From an uncultured Alphaproteobacteria bacterium (GTDB lineage: Bacteria; Pseudomonadota; Alphaproteobacteria; JAPOUT01; G958296285), in NCBI GenBank assembly GCA_958296285.1, contig OY282459.1, positions 508,367 through 572,366 on the forward strand: 64,000 nucleotides of DNA. Direction: 5' to 3'. Positions 55,703 through 64,000 of this stretch are shown here, in pieces. The position numbers were made by a program, and so were the translations under genes. A model generated the notes under the pieces. The model worked only from the letters and a program-made list of their open reading frames with translations, ran no database searches and was not told the origin of the DNA. The first letter of the stretch is position 1; each line of letters opens with the position of its first letter.

Positions 55703-55993
55703 GTTAAGGGGGGTTTGGGGGGCTAGCCCCCCAAAAAAACCAAGCGGGCGCAAGCCCGCTATAGTCGGCGGGCGTGGCGAAACGAAGCGAGCGCTAGCGA
55801 GCGAGAAAGCCCGCCGACCCCCCTGCTTACAAGAGCTCTTGCGGCAGGGGGCGCGTGGGTGGGTCGCATTTGCTCGCTCACGCTTCGCTCCGCTCGCAAA
55901 TGCTTTTTTCCCACCCACCCACGCGTTTCGGGGGGATTCCCCCCGACCCCCCCTTTTCTCAAGGGGGGCAAGCCCCCCTTGACCCCCCTTAAC
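55703..55993. repeat. Multi-hairpin intergenic element G (orientation 1)
   Basis: Perfect 11 bp ends GTTAAGGGGGG / CCCCCCTTAAC. Contains the GGGGGGCTAGCCCCCC hairpin, AGCGGGCGCAAGCCCGCT module, TCGGCGGGC stem, centre GAGCTC (55833-55838), GCGTGGGTGGG stem, and G6/C6 hairpins. The right end is 20 bases from the 3' end of tRNA-Ala. Left gene DUF1150 and right gene aroA are read away from it. Confidence 0.93.
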
Positions 55994-56012
55994 TTTCTAC
56001 GACAGGCGGCGG

Positions 56013-56085
<73 letters not shown>

Positions 56086-56169
56086 CACAATCGCCGCCGC
56101 CATTTGCGCCGCCCTCTCCGATAATGCCATAAAAGCCAAGAGAGGCAAGAGAGGCAAGAAAGAAGCCCA

Positions 56170-57591
56170 ATGAAAAAAGAAGAAAACCGAAGAAAACCTA
56201 TGTCCGCCAAAACACTGACCGCCGAACCCTCGCCACCCCTCAAAGGCGAAACAACAATGCCAGGCGACAAATCCATCGCCCACCGCGCCCTGATCTTCGC
56301 GGCGCTGACAGCAGGACGCTCCGAAATTGACGGACTCCCGCCAAGCGAGGATGTCGCCGCGACCGCCGAGATTTTGCGCGCGCTGGGCGTCCAAATCGCC
56401 CAAGACAAAAAGCGCGCGACAGTGAATGGACTCGGCATTGGCGGCTTCGCGCCGCCCCAGAAACCCCTCCATTGCGGCAATTCAGGAACGACAGCCCGAC
56501 TCCTGACCGGAGCGCTCTCAGGACACGGCTTCACAAGCTTTCTCATCGGAGACGCCTCCCTGACAAAACGCCCAATGCGCCGACTGATAAAACCTCTCTC
56601 GGCAATGGGCGCCGGAATCGTCTCGCGGAACGGACGCCTCCCCCTCGCCATCACCGGCCGTGCGCCCCTTCTCGCGGCGCTGGACGCCTCCGCCGGCTCT
56701 TCGGCGCAGCTGAAAACCGCCTTCATTTTGGCGGCGCTCCACGCCAGAGGCGAGAGCGTCATCCGCGTCTCCGCGCCCAGCCGCGATCACACGGAGCGCA
56801 TGATGCCCCTCTTCGGCGGAAATCTCCGCGCCGACCAAGACGAAAAAGGCGGAATGGTTCGCCTGTCCGGCGAGCAGGAGCTTCGCCCCGCCTCCTTCTC
56901 CATTCCGGGCGATCCGTCCTCGGCGGCGTTTTTCGCCGCCGCCGCCATTCTGATCCCGTCCTCCTCGCTCGTGATCAAAAAAATCTGCGTCAATCCCCTC
57001 AGGCGAGGCTTCTATGACGCGCTCCTCAAAATGGGAGCCGATCTGACCATCGCGCCGACAGGCGAGACGGCGAATGAGCCTCAAGCCAATCTGATCTGTC
57101 GCGGCGGCAGAGCGCTCCGCGCCATAGAGACGGACGCCGCCCTCGCCCCCGCCATGCTGGACGAATATCCTCTCCTCGCCATAGTCGCCGCCCATGCCGA
57201 AGGGGCGAGCCGCTTTCGCGGTCTGTCGGAACTGCGGATCAAGGAAAGCGACCGCCTCAGCGCGATTTTGGCGGGATTGAAAGCGAATGGAGTCGGCGCG
57301 TCCCTAGAGGGGGACGATTTGACGATTGAAGGCTGCGGCGGCGCGCCTCAAGGCGGCGGCTTGGCGCGGAGCTTTTTGGATCACCGCATCGCGATGGCGT
57401 TTTTGGTGCTGGGCTTGTCGGCGAAGCGCGCCGTCCGCGTGGAGGGCGCGGAGGCGATCGGCAGCAGTTTTCCGGGGTTCGCGCGGACGATGCGAAGCCT
57501 CGGCGGCGTCATAAGAGCGCCGAAGCCCTTGCGAGACGGGGGCGCTTCGGCTATAGAGGCGGAGGAAACGAGACGCGCCCGCCAAGATTGA
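56170..57591 (+). CDS. aroA: 3-phosphoshikimate 1-carboxyvinyltransferase (EPSP synthase)
   Basis: 473 residues. PGDKSIAHRAL is the PEP/S3P-binding start and LRIKESDRL the second signature; DEYPLLAI and FLDHRIAMAFLVLGL are also conserved. The PEP loop reads LHCGNSGTTARLL, retaining the Gly whose change to Ala gives the glyphosate-tolerant class II form (GNAATG). It joins shikimate-3-phosphate and PEP in aromatic amino acid synthesis. The first part is C/A-rich (56461-56520 is C23 A15 G13 T9), next to element G. cmk, its normal downstream neighbour, is missing; rpsA follows after eight bases. Confidence 0.94.
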   Translation: MKKEENRRKPMSAKTLTAEPSPPLKGETTMPGDKSIAHRALIFAALTAGRSEIDGLPPSEDVAATAEILRALGVQIAQDKKRATVNGLGIGGFAPPQKPLHCGNSGTTARLLTGALSGHGFTSFLIGDASLTKRPMRRLIKPLSAMGAGIVSRNGRLPLAITGRAPLLAALDASAGSSAQLKTAFILAALHARGESVIRVSAPSRDHTERMMPLFGGNLRADQDEKGGMVRLSGEQELRPASFSIPGDPSSAAFFAAAAILIPSSSLVIKKICVNPLRRGFYDALLKMGADLTIAPTGETANEPQANLICRGGRALRAIETDAALAPAMLDEYPLLAIVAAHAEGASRFRGLSELRIKESDRLSAILAGLKANGVGASLEGDDLTIEGCGGAPQGGGLARSFLDHRIAMAFLVLGLSAKRAVRVEGAEAIGSSFPGFARTMRSLGGVIRAPKPLRDGGASAIEAEETRRARQD

Positions 57592-57599
57592 GGACAAAC

Positions 57600-59621
57600 A
57601 TGCCGACGCTGGAGAAAAGCAAAAAACAGTCGGGCGAGAAGGAATTCGCCGCGCTGTTGGAAGAATATCTGCCGCAAGAGCGCGCGCTGGAAGGGCGCGT
57701 CATCAAGGGCAAAGTCTGCGAGATTGAGCATGGCTATGCCGTCATTGACATCGGTCTCAAGACGGAAGGGCGCGTGCCTCTCCGCGACATGGCGCGGCCG
57801 GGCTATGAGGCGGAGCTGGAAGTGGGCGACATGGTGGATGTCTATGTGGAGCGCGTGGAGACGGCGCTTGGCGAAGCGGTTCTTTCCTGCGTCAAGGCGC
57901 AGCGCGAGCAGGCGTGGGAGAATCTGACCGAAGCCTTTGAAGCCGAGACGCGCATTGAAGGCGCGATTGTCGGGCGCGTCAAGGGCGGCTTCACTGTGGA
58001 TTTGGGTGGCGCGACCGCCTTTCTCCCGGGAAGCCAAGTGGATGTCCGCCCAATGCGCGATGTCGCCGCCCTGATGAACAAGCCCGAAATGTTTCAGATT
58101 TTGAAAATGGATCGCCGCCGCAGCAACATTGTCGTCTCGCGCCGCGCCGTCTTGGAAGAAAGGCGCGCCAAAGAGCGGGACGAAATGCTGCAGACTTTGG
58201 CGCAGGGACAAACGATGGAAGGGATCGTCAAGAACATCACCAATTACGGCGCTTTCGTGGATTTGGGCGGCATAGACGGGCTTTTGCATGTCACGCAGAT
58301 TTCTTGGAAGCGCATTCATCATCCGTCCGAGATTCTGAAAATGGGCGATGCCGTCAAAGTGCAGATCATGCGAATCAATCCCGACACGCAGAAGATCAAT
58401 CTCAGCATGAAGCAGTTGGAGAGCGATCCGTGGGATCGCGTCTTGGAGACTTATCCGAAAGGCTCAAGACTCAAGGGGGTCGTGACGAATGTCGCCGAAT
58501 ATGGCGCCTTCATTGAGATAGAGCCGGGCGTGGAAGGGCTGGTGCATGTCTCGGAGATGAGCTGGATCAAGAAGAACGCGCCGCCTTCCAAATTGGTGCT
58601 GGTCAGCCAAGAGGTGGATGTGGAAGTGCTGGATATTGACATCCAAAAAAGGCGCATTTCGCTGGGCATGCGCCAATGCATGCGCAATCCGTATGAGTCC
58701 TTCGCCGAGGCGCATCCTGTCGGGAGTCGCGTCAAGGGGACTGTCGGCAATATCACCGAGTTCGGACTCTTTGTCGGGCTGGAGAATGAGCTGGACGGCA
58801 TGGCGCATATTTCCGATTTGGATTGGACGGCGTCCGGATCCGAAGCGCTGGCGCGATACAAAAAGGGCGAGGAGGTGGAAACGCTGGTCTTGGATATTGA
58901 CGTGGAGAAGGCCAGAATCTCTTTGGGCATCAAGCAGCTGGATTCCTCCGCCATGGAGGCGCTCAAAGATATGAAGAAAGGCGACACCGTCACTTGCGCC
59001 GTCGCCGAGATCCGCGACAATGGCGTGGAAGTGACGATCGGAAAGACGCCGGTGCGGGTTTTCATCAAACGCGCCGATTTGTCGCGCGAGCGCGGCGAGC
59101 AGCGCCCGGATCGCTTCACCGTCGGGCAGAAATTGGATGCCCACGTCACCGAATATGATCCCAAGACCCATAAGATTCTTCTCTCCGTCAAAGCTTTGGA
59201 GATCGCCGAGGAGAAGGCGGCGGTCGCGCAATATGGCTCTAGCGATTCCGGCGCGTCTTTGGGCGATATTTTGGGGAGCGCTCTCAAGAAAGTGACCGCC
59301 GCCGCCAAGACGCCGAGCGCCAAGACGCCGAGCGCCGAGACGCAGAGCGCCGAGACGCCAAGCGCCAAGACGCCGAGCGCCAAGACAAAGGCGAAAAAGA
59401 CGGAAAAGGTGGAGAAAACGGAGAAGGCGGAAAAGGCGGAGAAGGCGGAGAAGGCGGAGAAGGCGGAAAAGACCGCGAAAACCGTGAAAACCGCGAAGGC
59501 GGCAAAAACAACAAAAACAACAAAAACCACAAAAACCGCCAAAGCGGAAAAAGCGGAGAAAGCCGAAAAAGCCGAAAAAGCCGAAGAAACGGAAAAAAAG
59601 GCGAAAGCCGAAAAAAAGTGA
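57600..59621 (+). CDS. rpsA: 30S ribosomal protein S1 with long lysine-rich tail
   Basis: 673 residues; usual alphaproteobacterial S1 is about 560-570. Six S1/OB repeats fill residues about 35-560 (for instance GIVKNITNYGAFVDLGGIDG and GTVGNITEFGLFVGLENELD). After residue about 567 comes a tail of some 105 residues of low complexity: AKTPS/AETPS pentamers, then EKA triplets, KTT triplets and EKA again, coded by 15 bp and 9 bp repeats. Such histone-H1-like tails bind nucleic acid. S1 unfolds mRNA on the 30S subunit. The start is ATG after GAGGACAA. Confidence 0.95.
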   Translation: MPTLEKSKKQSGEKEFAALLEEYLPQERALEGRVIKGKVCEIEHGYAVIDIGLKTEGRVPLRDMARPGYEAELEVGDMVDVYVERVETALGEAVLSCVKAQREQAWENLTEAFEAETRIEGAIVGRVKGGFTVDLGGATAFLPGSQVDVRPMRDVAALMNKPEMFQILKMDRRRSNIVVSRRAVLEERRAKERDEMLQTLAQGQTMEGIVKNITNYGAFVDLGGIDGLLHVTQISWKRIHHPSEILKMGDAVKVQIMRINPDTQKINLSMKQLESDPWDRVLETYPKGSRLKGVVTNVAEYGAFIEIEPGVEGLVHVSEMSWIKKNAPPSKLVLVSQEVDVEVLDIDIQKRRISLGMRQCMRNPYESFAEAHPVGSRVKGTVGNITEFGLFVGLENELDGMAHISDLDWTASGSEALARYKKGEEVETLVLDIDVEKARISLGIKQLDSSAMEALKDMKKGDTVTCAVAEIRDNGVEVTIGKTPVRVFIKRADLSRERGEQRPDRFTVGQKLDAHVTEYDPKTHKILLSVKALEIAEEKAAVAQYGSSDSGASLGDILGSALKKVTAAAKTPSAKTPSAETQSAETPSAKTPSAKTKAKKTEKVEKTEKAEKAEKAEKAEKAEKTAKTVKTAKAAKTTKTTKTTKTAKAEKAEKAEKAEKAEETEKKAKAEKK

Positions 59622-59667
59622 AGGTTTTAAAACTTTTCCAATATCAGAGAGTTTCGTCTTTTGCTTT

Positions 59668-59696
59668 TTGTCTTTCGCGCGCCCGATCTCTATGAT
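59668..59696 (+). promoter_or_regulatory. Putative sppA-ihfB promoter
   Basis: TTGTCT at 59668-59673 and TATGAT at 59691-59696 with a 17 bp spacer, about 95 bases before sppA, in a relatively A+T-rich stretch after rpsA. Confidence 0.45.
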
Positions 59697-59791
59697 AGGA
59701 TCAAGGAACGAAGCGCAATCATCTTTCCGATCTTGTCTTTCCGATCAAAGGATTGATTATCCGAGAATCTTGCAGGAGGTTTTTTGAGACA

Positions 59792-60796
59792 ATGACAGAA
59801 TCCCCCCCATCCCCGCCTTCATCCGAAGACTCCGCCGCCTCTCGCGCCGGCGCGCGCGGCGGCAGGTCTCTTATCGGCGCGGATCAGAGGCTTTACGCGC
59901 TCCGCTTGGGCAGGCGCGTCTTTTTTTGGCGCATCGCGGCGATTCTGATCTTTCTAGCCGCGAGCGTGGTCTGGATGCAGATGGCGCTGGGCTTGGGCGG
60001 CGACTATATCGCGCGCGTCTCGCTGCAGGGCGTCATCACTTCCGATCAGGCGCGGCGCGAAATGTTCCGCAAAATCGCCGAGGATCGCAGCGTGCGCGGC
60101 GTCATCATTCGCATCAACTCGCCCGGCGGCACGCTGACCGGCTCTGAGGCGCTCTTTTCGGATTTGCGCCATGTCTCCAAGAGCGACAAGCCTGTCGTCG
60201 CCGTCTTGGAAGAGGTGGCGGCGTCCGGCGGCTATATCGCCGCGTTGGGCAGCGATCATATCGTCGCCCATCACGGCACGATCACAGGCTCCATCGGAGT
60301 CGTCTTCCAATGGATGGAGTTTTCCGATCTGATGGAGAAAATCGGCATTGACGCCCATGACGTGACCTCCGGCCCTTTGAAAGGGCAGCCTTCGCCCTTT
60401 GGCAAGCCCAGCCCGCCGGCGCTGGAGATGGCGCAGAGCGTCGTGGATGACGGCTTGACGTGGTTCATCGCCCTTGTCGCCGAGCGGCGCGGGATGGAGA
60501 AAAAGCAAGTCCGACTCCTGGCGGACGGACGCATTTTCACAGGCAAGCGCGCGCAAGAAGCCGGATTGGTGGACGCCATCGGCGGAGAGAAAGAGGCGCG
60601 GCAATGGATGATGGCGAAGAGAAACATTCCGCTTTCCATGCCGGCGCGGGACGTCAATCCCTCCTCTTTCCCCTATCCGCTCTCCTCTGAAACTTCTCTT
60701 GCCTCCGCCCTTTTGCGGCTCCTGCCCCTCTTGCGTGAGAGCGGCGTCATGCCGATGCGATCCGGGCTTTTCGCCATTTGGAAGCCTCAATCTTAA
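59792..60796 (+). CDS. sppA: Signal peptide peptidase SppA
   Basis: 334 residues, short 36K-type SppA. An N-terminal membrane anchor (FFWRIAAILIFLAASVVWMQ) is followed by the Ser/Lys protease domain: RINSPGGT, EEVAASGGYIAALGSD with the serine nucleophile, and VTSGPLKGQPSPF with the lysine base. It degrades cleaved signal peptides in the membrane. AGGAGG precedes the ATG at 59792; the first 30 residues are Ser/Pro-rich. Confidence 0.92.
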   Translation: MTESPPSPPSSEDSAASRAGARGGRSLIGADQRLYALRLGRRVFFWRIAAILIFLAASVVWMQMALGLGGDYIARVSLQGVITSDQARREMFRKIAEDRSVRGVIIRINSPGGTLTGSEALFSDLRHVSKSDKPVVAVLEEVAASGGYIAALGSDHIVAHHGTITGSIGVVFQWMEFSDLMEKIGIDAHDVTSGPLKGQPSPFGKPSPPALEMAQSVVDDGLTWFIALVAERRGMEKKQVRLLADGRIFTGKRAQEAGLVDAIGGEKEARQWMMAKRNIPLSMPARDVNPSSFPYPLSSETSLASALLRLLPLLRESGVMPMRSGLFAIWKPQS

Positions 60797-60813
60797 AAAT
60801 CGTTTGGAGGATC

Positions 60814-61104
60814 ATGAAGACGACTCTCAACCAATCCGAGCTTCTCTCTGAACTGGCGCGCGCCAACCCGCATCTGACGCGCCGCGATTTGGAAAAGATT
60901 GTCGCCGTCATTTTGGAAGAGATCGCCGCCGCTTTGGAAGAGAGAGCGAGGGTGGAACTTCGCGGTTTCGGCGTTTTCGCCGTCAAATGGCGGCGCGCGA
61001 GGGCGGCGCGGAATCCTCGCACCGGCGAGCAGCTTTTGACGCGCGGCTCTTTCGTTCCCTTCTTCAAGAGCGGGAAGGTCTTGCGCGAGGCTCTGAATCC
61101 ATGA
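60814..61104 (+). CDS. ihfB: Integration host factor beta subunit
   Basis: 96 residues of the HU/IHF fold. ELRGFGVFAVKWRRARAARN followed by PRTGE contains the DNA-intercalating beta arm with its proline. With IhfA it sharply bends DNA. TTGGAGG is the ribosome site. The order sppA-ihfB-lapA-trpF is the standard alphaproteobacterial one. Confidence 0.94.
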   Translation: MKTTLNQSELLSELARANPHLTRRDLEKIVAVILEEIAAALEERARVELRGFGVFAVKWRRARAARNPRTGEQLLTRGSFVPFFKSGKVLREALNP

Positions 61105-61164
61105 CGCCCCCCCGCCGCCCCCGCGTCAAGACGCCCCGCCGCCGCCATTGTTGAGAGGGTTTTG

Positions 61165-61419
61165 ATGCGGCGCGTTGCGGCGCGGCTCTGGGTTGTTTTT
61201 CTCCTTGCCGTTTTTTTGGCTTTCGCGCTCGCCAATCGGCAGAAGGTCGCGCTGTCTCTTGATCTTTTTTCCTTTGATGTCTCGGGGTCTGTATTGGAGG
61301 CGCCTCTTTTTCTTTTGATGTCTCTTTCTTTTCTTTTCGGCTTCGCTCTGGGCGGCTTGACGCAATGGCTGCGCGGCGGCGGGAAAAAGCGCGGAGAAGG
61401 CGGAGGCGCGGGGGAATGA
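61165..61419 (+). CDS. LapA domain (DUF1049) membrane protein
   Basis: 84 residues with two membrane helices (WVVFLLAVFLAFALANR and FLLMSLSFLFGFALGGLTQW) around a short periplasmic loop, and a Gly/Lys-rich cytoplasmic tail. The LapA family is linked to LPS assembly in other proteobacteria. The ATG at 61165 was chosen over a TTG three bases earlier. The stop overlaps the trpF start. Confidence 0.84.
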   Translation: MRRVAARLWVVFLLAVFLAFALANRQKVALSLDLFSFDVSGSVLEAPLFLLMSLSFLFGFALGGLTQWLRGGGKKRGEGGGAGE

Positions 61420-62102
61420 TCGGCGTCAAAATTTGCGGCTTGAACGACAAAGAATCGCGCGAGGCGGCGCTGAAACATGGCGCGGATTTCTTGGGCTTCG
61501 TCTTTTGCGACAAGAGTCCGCGCCATCTCTCGTTGGAAGAGGCGGCGGCGCTTTTCGGGACGCGCGAGGGCTGGGGGAAGGCGAAACTTGTCGCCGTCTG
61601 CCAAGACGCCTCGTTGGAGACGCTCCGCGCTCTTGCCGAAAAGACCCGTCCCGACATGCTGCAATTTCACGGGCGGGAGAGTCCGGCTTTTATCGGCGAG
61701 GCGCGGCGCGTTTTGGGAAAGCCTGTCATCAAGGCGCTTCATGTCCGAGAGGCGGCGGATTTGGAGAGCGCCGGCGATTTCACGCAAGCGGCGATGCTGC
61801 TCTTTGAGCCGCCGCCGCCCGCGCCCCCCTCGCCCGCGCCCTCGCCCGCCCCCCTCTCTACGCCTGACAAGAGCGCGAGGCGCGGCGGACATGGACGCGT
61901 TATGGATTGGTCTCTTTTTCACGGGAAAACCTTCCCGAAACCGTGGATTCTCTCAGGCGGGCTGACGGCGGAGAATCTCCCCCGCGCCGTCAAAGCGAGC
62001 GGCGCTCTTTATGCCGATGTCTCGTCCGGCGTGGAGCGCGCGCCCGGCGTCAAAGATCGTCAGAAAATCGCCGATTTTCTCCGCGCCGCGAAAACCTTAT
62101 AA
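61416..62102 (+). CDS. trpF: Phosphoribosylanthranilate isomerase
   Basis: 228 residues. The general base is Cys7 in GVKICGL and the general acid Asp is in [20 protein letters not shown] is conserved. It catalyses the Amadori step of tryptophan synthesis. A Pro/Ala/Ser-rich insert ([17 protein letters not shown], about residues 132-150) in the beta-5 loop is unusual and may be disordered. The start overlaps lapA by four bases and trpB follows after seven. Confidence 0.93.
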   Translation: MIGVKICGLNDKESREAALKHGADFLGFVFCDKSPRHLSLEEAAALFGTREGWGKAKLVAVCQDASLETLRALAEKTRPDMLQFHGRESPAFIGEARRVLGKPVIKALHVREAADLESAGDFTQAAMLLFEPPPPAPPSPAPSPAPLSTPDKSARRGGHGRVMDWSLFHGKTFPKPWILSGGLTAENLPRAVKASGALYADVSSGVERAPGVKDRQKIADFLRAAKTL

Positions 62103-62109
62103 CAGAGCG

Positions 62110-63339
62110 ATGACGACCCCGCGCCCCATCTCCAACGCCGCCCTTCCCGATGCTGATGGGCGTTTCGGCACTTTCGGCGGACGTTTTGTCGCCGAGACGC
62201 TGATGCCTCCCCTTCTGGCCTTGGAAGAGGCTTATCGGGAGGCGCGTGAGGATCCCGATTTTCAAGCCGAGCTGGACTCCCTCCTTCAAGACTATGCCGG
62301 GCGTCCAAGCCCGCTTTATTACGCGAAGCGTCTGACCGATCATTGCGGCGGCGCGAAAATCTATTTTAAGCGCGATGAGCTGAACCATACAGGATCGCAT
62401 AAGATCAACGCCTGTCTGGGACAGATTCTGCTCGCCAAGCGGATGGGGAAAAAGCGCGTCATCGCCGAGACAGGGGCGGGGCAGCATGGCGTCGCCGCCG
62501 CGACAGTCGCCGCCCGCTTCGCCATGCGCTGTCTGGTTTATATGGGCGCGAAGGACATAGCGCGGCAGAAACCCAATCTCTTTCGCATGAGGCTTTTGGG
62601 CGCGGAGGTTCAGCCGGTGCGATCAGGCGGACAGGGTCTCAAGGATGCGATGAATGAGGCGCTCCGCGACTGGGTCTCTCATGTGGAGGACACCTTTTAC
62701 ATCATCGGGACGGCGGCCGGCCCTCATCCCTATCCGAGGATCGTCCGCGATTTTCAATCGGTCATTGGGCGCGAGGTCAAAGCGCAAATGATGGAGAAAG
62801 AAGGGCGTCTGCCCGATCTCTTGATCGCCTGCGTTGGCGGCGGCTCCAACGCGCTTGGTCTCTTTCATCCTTTTTTGGAGGAAGAGGGCGTGGAACTGTG
62901 CGGCGTGGAAGCTGGAGGGCGGGGCGTTAAAGGCTTGGATCACGCCGCGCCCTTGAACGCCGGAAGCGTCGGCATTCTGCATGGCAGCCGATCCTATCTT
63001 CTTCAAGACGAGGAGGGGCAGATTCGCGACGGTCATTCCGTCTCGGCGGGGCTGGATTATCCGGGGGTCGGGCCGGAGCACGCCTTCCTCAAAGAGAGCG
63101 CCCGCGCCCGCTACGCCGCGATAGAGGACGGGGAAGCGCTCCAAGCCTTTCAGCTCTGCGCCAAACTGGAAGGGATTCTCCCCGCCTTTGAGCCCGCTCA
63201 CGCGCTGGCGCAGCTTCTCAAGGAAGCGCCGAAACTCCCAAAGACGCGCCTTATCGTCATGAATATGTGCGGGCGCGGCGACAAGGACGTCTTTCAAGCG
63301 GCGAAACTTCTCAAAATGGACATTGGAGACGAAGGATGA
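62110..63339 (+). CDS. trpB: Tryptophan synthase beta chain
   Basis: 409 residues. The PLP lysine is in [10 protein letters not shown], and [21 protein letters not shown] and GVEAGGRG are the other PLP/indole sites. It joins indole with serine to give tryptophan, in a complex with TrpA. The stop overlaps the trpA start by four bases. Confidence 0.96.
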   Translation: MTTPRPISNAALPDADGRFGTFGGRFVAETLMPPLLALEEAYREAREDPDFQAELDSLLQDYAGRPSPLYYAKRLTDHCGGAKIYFKRDELNHTGSHKINACLGQILLAKRMGKKRVIAETGAGQHGVAAATVAARFAMRCLVYMGAKDIARQKPNLFRMRLLGAEVQPVRSGGQGLKDAMNEALRDWVSHVEDTFYIIGTAAGPHPYPRIVRDFQSVIGREVKAQMMEKEGRLPDLLIACVGGGSNALGLFHPFLEEEGVELCGVEAGGRGVKGLDHAAPLNAGSVGILHGSRSYLLQDEEGQIRDGHSVSAGLDYPGVGPEHAFLKESARARYAAIEDGEALQAFQLCAKLEGILPAFEPAHALAQLLKEAPKLPKTRLIVMNMCGRGDKDVFQAAKLLKMDIGDEG

Positions 63340-64000
63340 GCCGCCAAACGCGAATCGCCTCCGCCTTCGCGCGGCTCAAAGAGGAGAGGCGGGCGGGTCT
63401 TGCCGCCTTCGTCATGGCGGGCGATCCGGATATGGAGGCGTCAGCGAGGATATTGGAATCTCTGCCGCGCGCCGGCGCCGATATGGTGGAGCTCGGCATG
63501 GCGTTCAGCGATCCGATGGCGGACGGGCCGGCCATTCAAGCCTCTGGAGAGCGGGCGCGGCGCGCCGGCGCCTCTCTGAAAAAAACGCTTGAGATGACCA
63601 GCCGCTTCCGAAAGAGCGCCCCAGAGACGCCTCTCATTTTGATGGGCTACGCCAATCCCGTCCATCGCTATGGGATGGAGGGCTTCGCGCGAGACGCGGC
63701 TAAGGCGGGCGCGGACGGCGTCATCATCGTGGATATGCCGCCTGAAGAGGACGCGCCCCTCCGCCGCCCTCTGGCCAGAGAAGGCTTGGCGATGATACGC
63801 CTCGCCGCCCCGAACAGCGATGAGGCAAGACTCTCGCGCATTCTGGAAAAAGCGGAAGGGTTTTTGTATTATGTCGCGATCACCGGCGTCACCGGCGGGC
63901 CTCCTCCGAATATGAAGAAGGTCGCCCGTCATATGGCGGCGATAAGAAAGCGATCGCCTCTGCCGATGGCGCTGGGCTTCGGCGTCAAGACGGCGGCGCA
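63336..64000 (+). CDS. trpA: Tryptophan synthase alpha chain (cut by window end)
   Basis: The first 221 residues are present. The catalytic Glu and Asp are in [14 protein letters not shown], the active-site loop 6 region in [11 protein letters not shown], and GFGVKTAA at the window edge is the phosphate site. It cleaves indole-glycerol phosphate and passes indole to TrpB. About 50 C-terminal residues lie outside the window. Confidence 0.95.
   Translation, partial: MSRQTRIASAFARLKEERRAGLAAFVMAGDPDMEASARILESLPRAGADMVELGMAFSDPMADGPAIQASGERARRAGASLKKTLEMTSRFRKSAPETPLILMGYANPVHRYGMEGFARDAAKAGADGVIIVDMPPEEDAPLRRPLAREGLAMIRLAAPNSDEARLSRILEKAEGFLYYVAITGVTGGPPPNMKKVARHMAAIRKRSPLPMALGFGVKTAA

Overview
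The window is a 64 kb piece of a high-G+C alphaproteobacterial chromosome. Gene order points to Hyphomicrobiales (Rhizobiales) or close relatives: pckA / ChvG-like sensor / PTS EIIA-Man / HPr / ahcY, then murA / DUF2948 / hisD / UPF0262 / infA, hisN next to an N-formylglutamate amidohydrolase, lptB / ptsN / DUF1150, and aroA / rpsA / sppA / ihfB / lapA / trpF / trpB / trpA. Compared with that usual order, several loci are condensed. hisD and UPF0262 are one reading frame, the ChvG-like sensor has lost its kinase, and chvI, hprK, rpoN, hpf and cmk are missing from their usual places.

Layout. 0-3.6 kb: a STAS-like protein and two tandem paralogues of unknown function, one carrying a eukaryote-type PP1-docking motif. 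3.6-11.5 kb: cytochrome c and a complete Yej-type peptide importer with two binding proteins. 11.9-21.4 kb: NlpC/P60 peptidase, PckA, NfeD/stomatin, sensor fragment, EIIA and HPr, AhcY, a DUF2332 protein and an SDR. 21.5-30 kb: murA-hisD-infA cluster, four tRNAs, purN, an OmpA lipoprotein, rpmJ and an MFS pump. 30-41 kb: amidohydrolase, glutamate-synthase-like protein, HisN, two acyl-CoA carboxylase carboxyltransferases around a porin, and a bufferin (DUF2282/DUF692) copper-peptide operon. 41.7-55.7 kb: gltB-gltD, a MoxR/VWA pair, MltB, two sugar nucleotidyltransferases, lptB, ptsN. 56-64 kb: tRNA-Ala, aroA, rpsA, sppA, ihfB, lapA, trpF, trpB, trpA (cut by the window end).

Three unexplained signals overlie this ordinary gene content. 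(1) Seven copies of a roughly 290-350 bp, multi-hairpin intergenic element (A-G, at about 11.7, 19.1, 20.5, 35.1, 38.5, 41.5 and 55.8 kb) built around a central GAGCTC. (2) At every copy the top strand switches from G/T-rich on the left to C/A-rich on the right over several hundred bases to about 1 kb on each side, regardless of gene direction and of element orientation. This is what recurrent double-strand breaks at the element, with deamination of the resected 3' strands, would leave. (3) The tetranucleotide TCGA is almost absent: I found five sites where base composition predicts about two hundred, and four of the five are in tRNA T-loops.

A promoter form of the type TTGCNN - 16 to 18 bp - TAWARW recurs before cycM, ahcY, murA, infA, tRNA-Phe and tRNA-Val. 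Most genes lie in tight operons with 1-4 bp overlaps. The longest stretches without a gene are the elements; the divergent intergenic regions 36587-36803 and 52898-53125 are relatively A+T-rich and presumably hold promoters, but I could not assign them.
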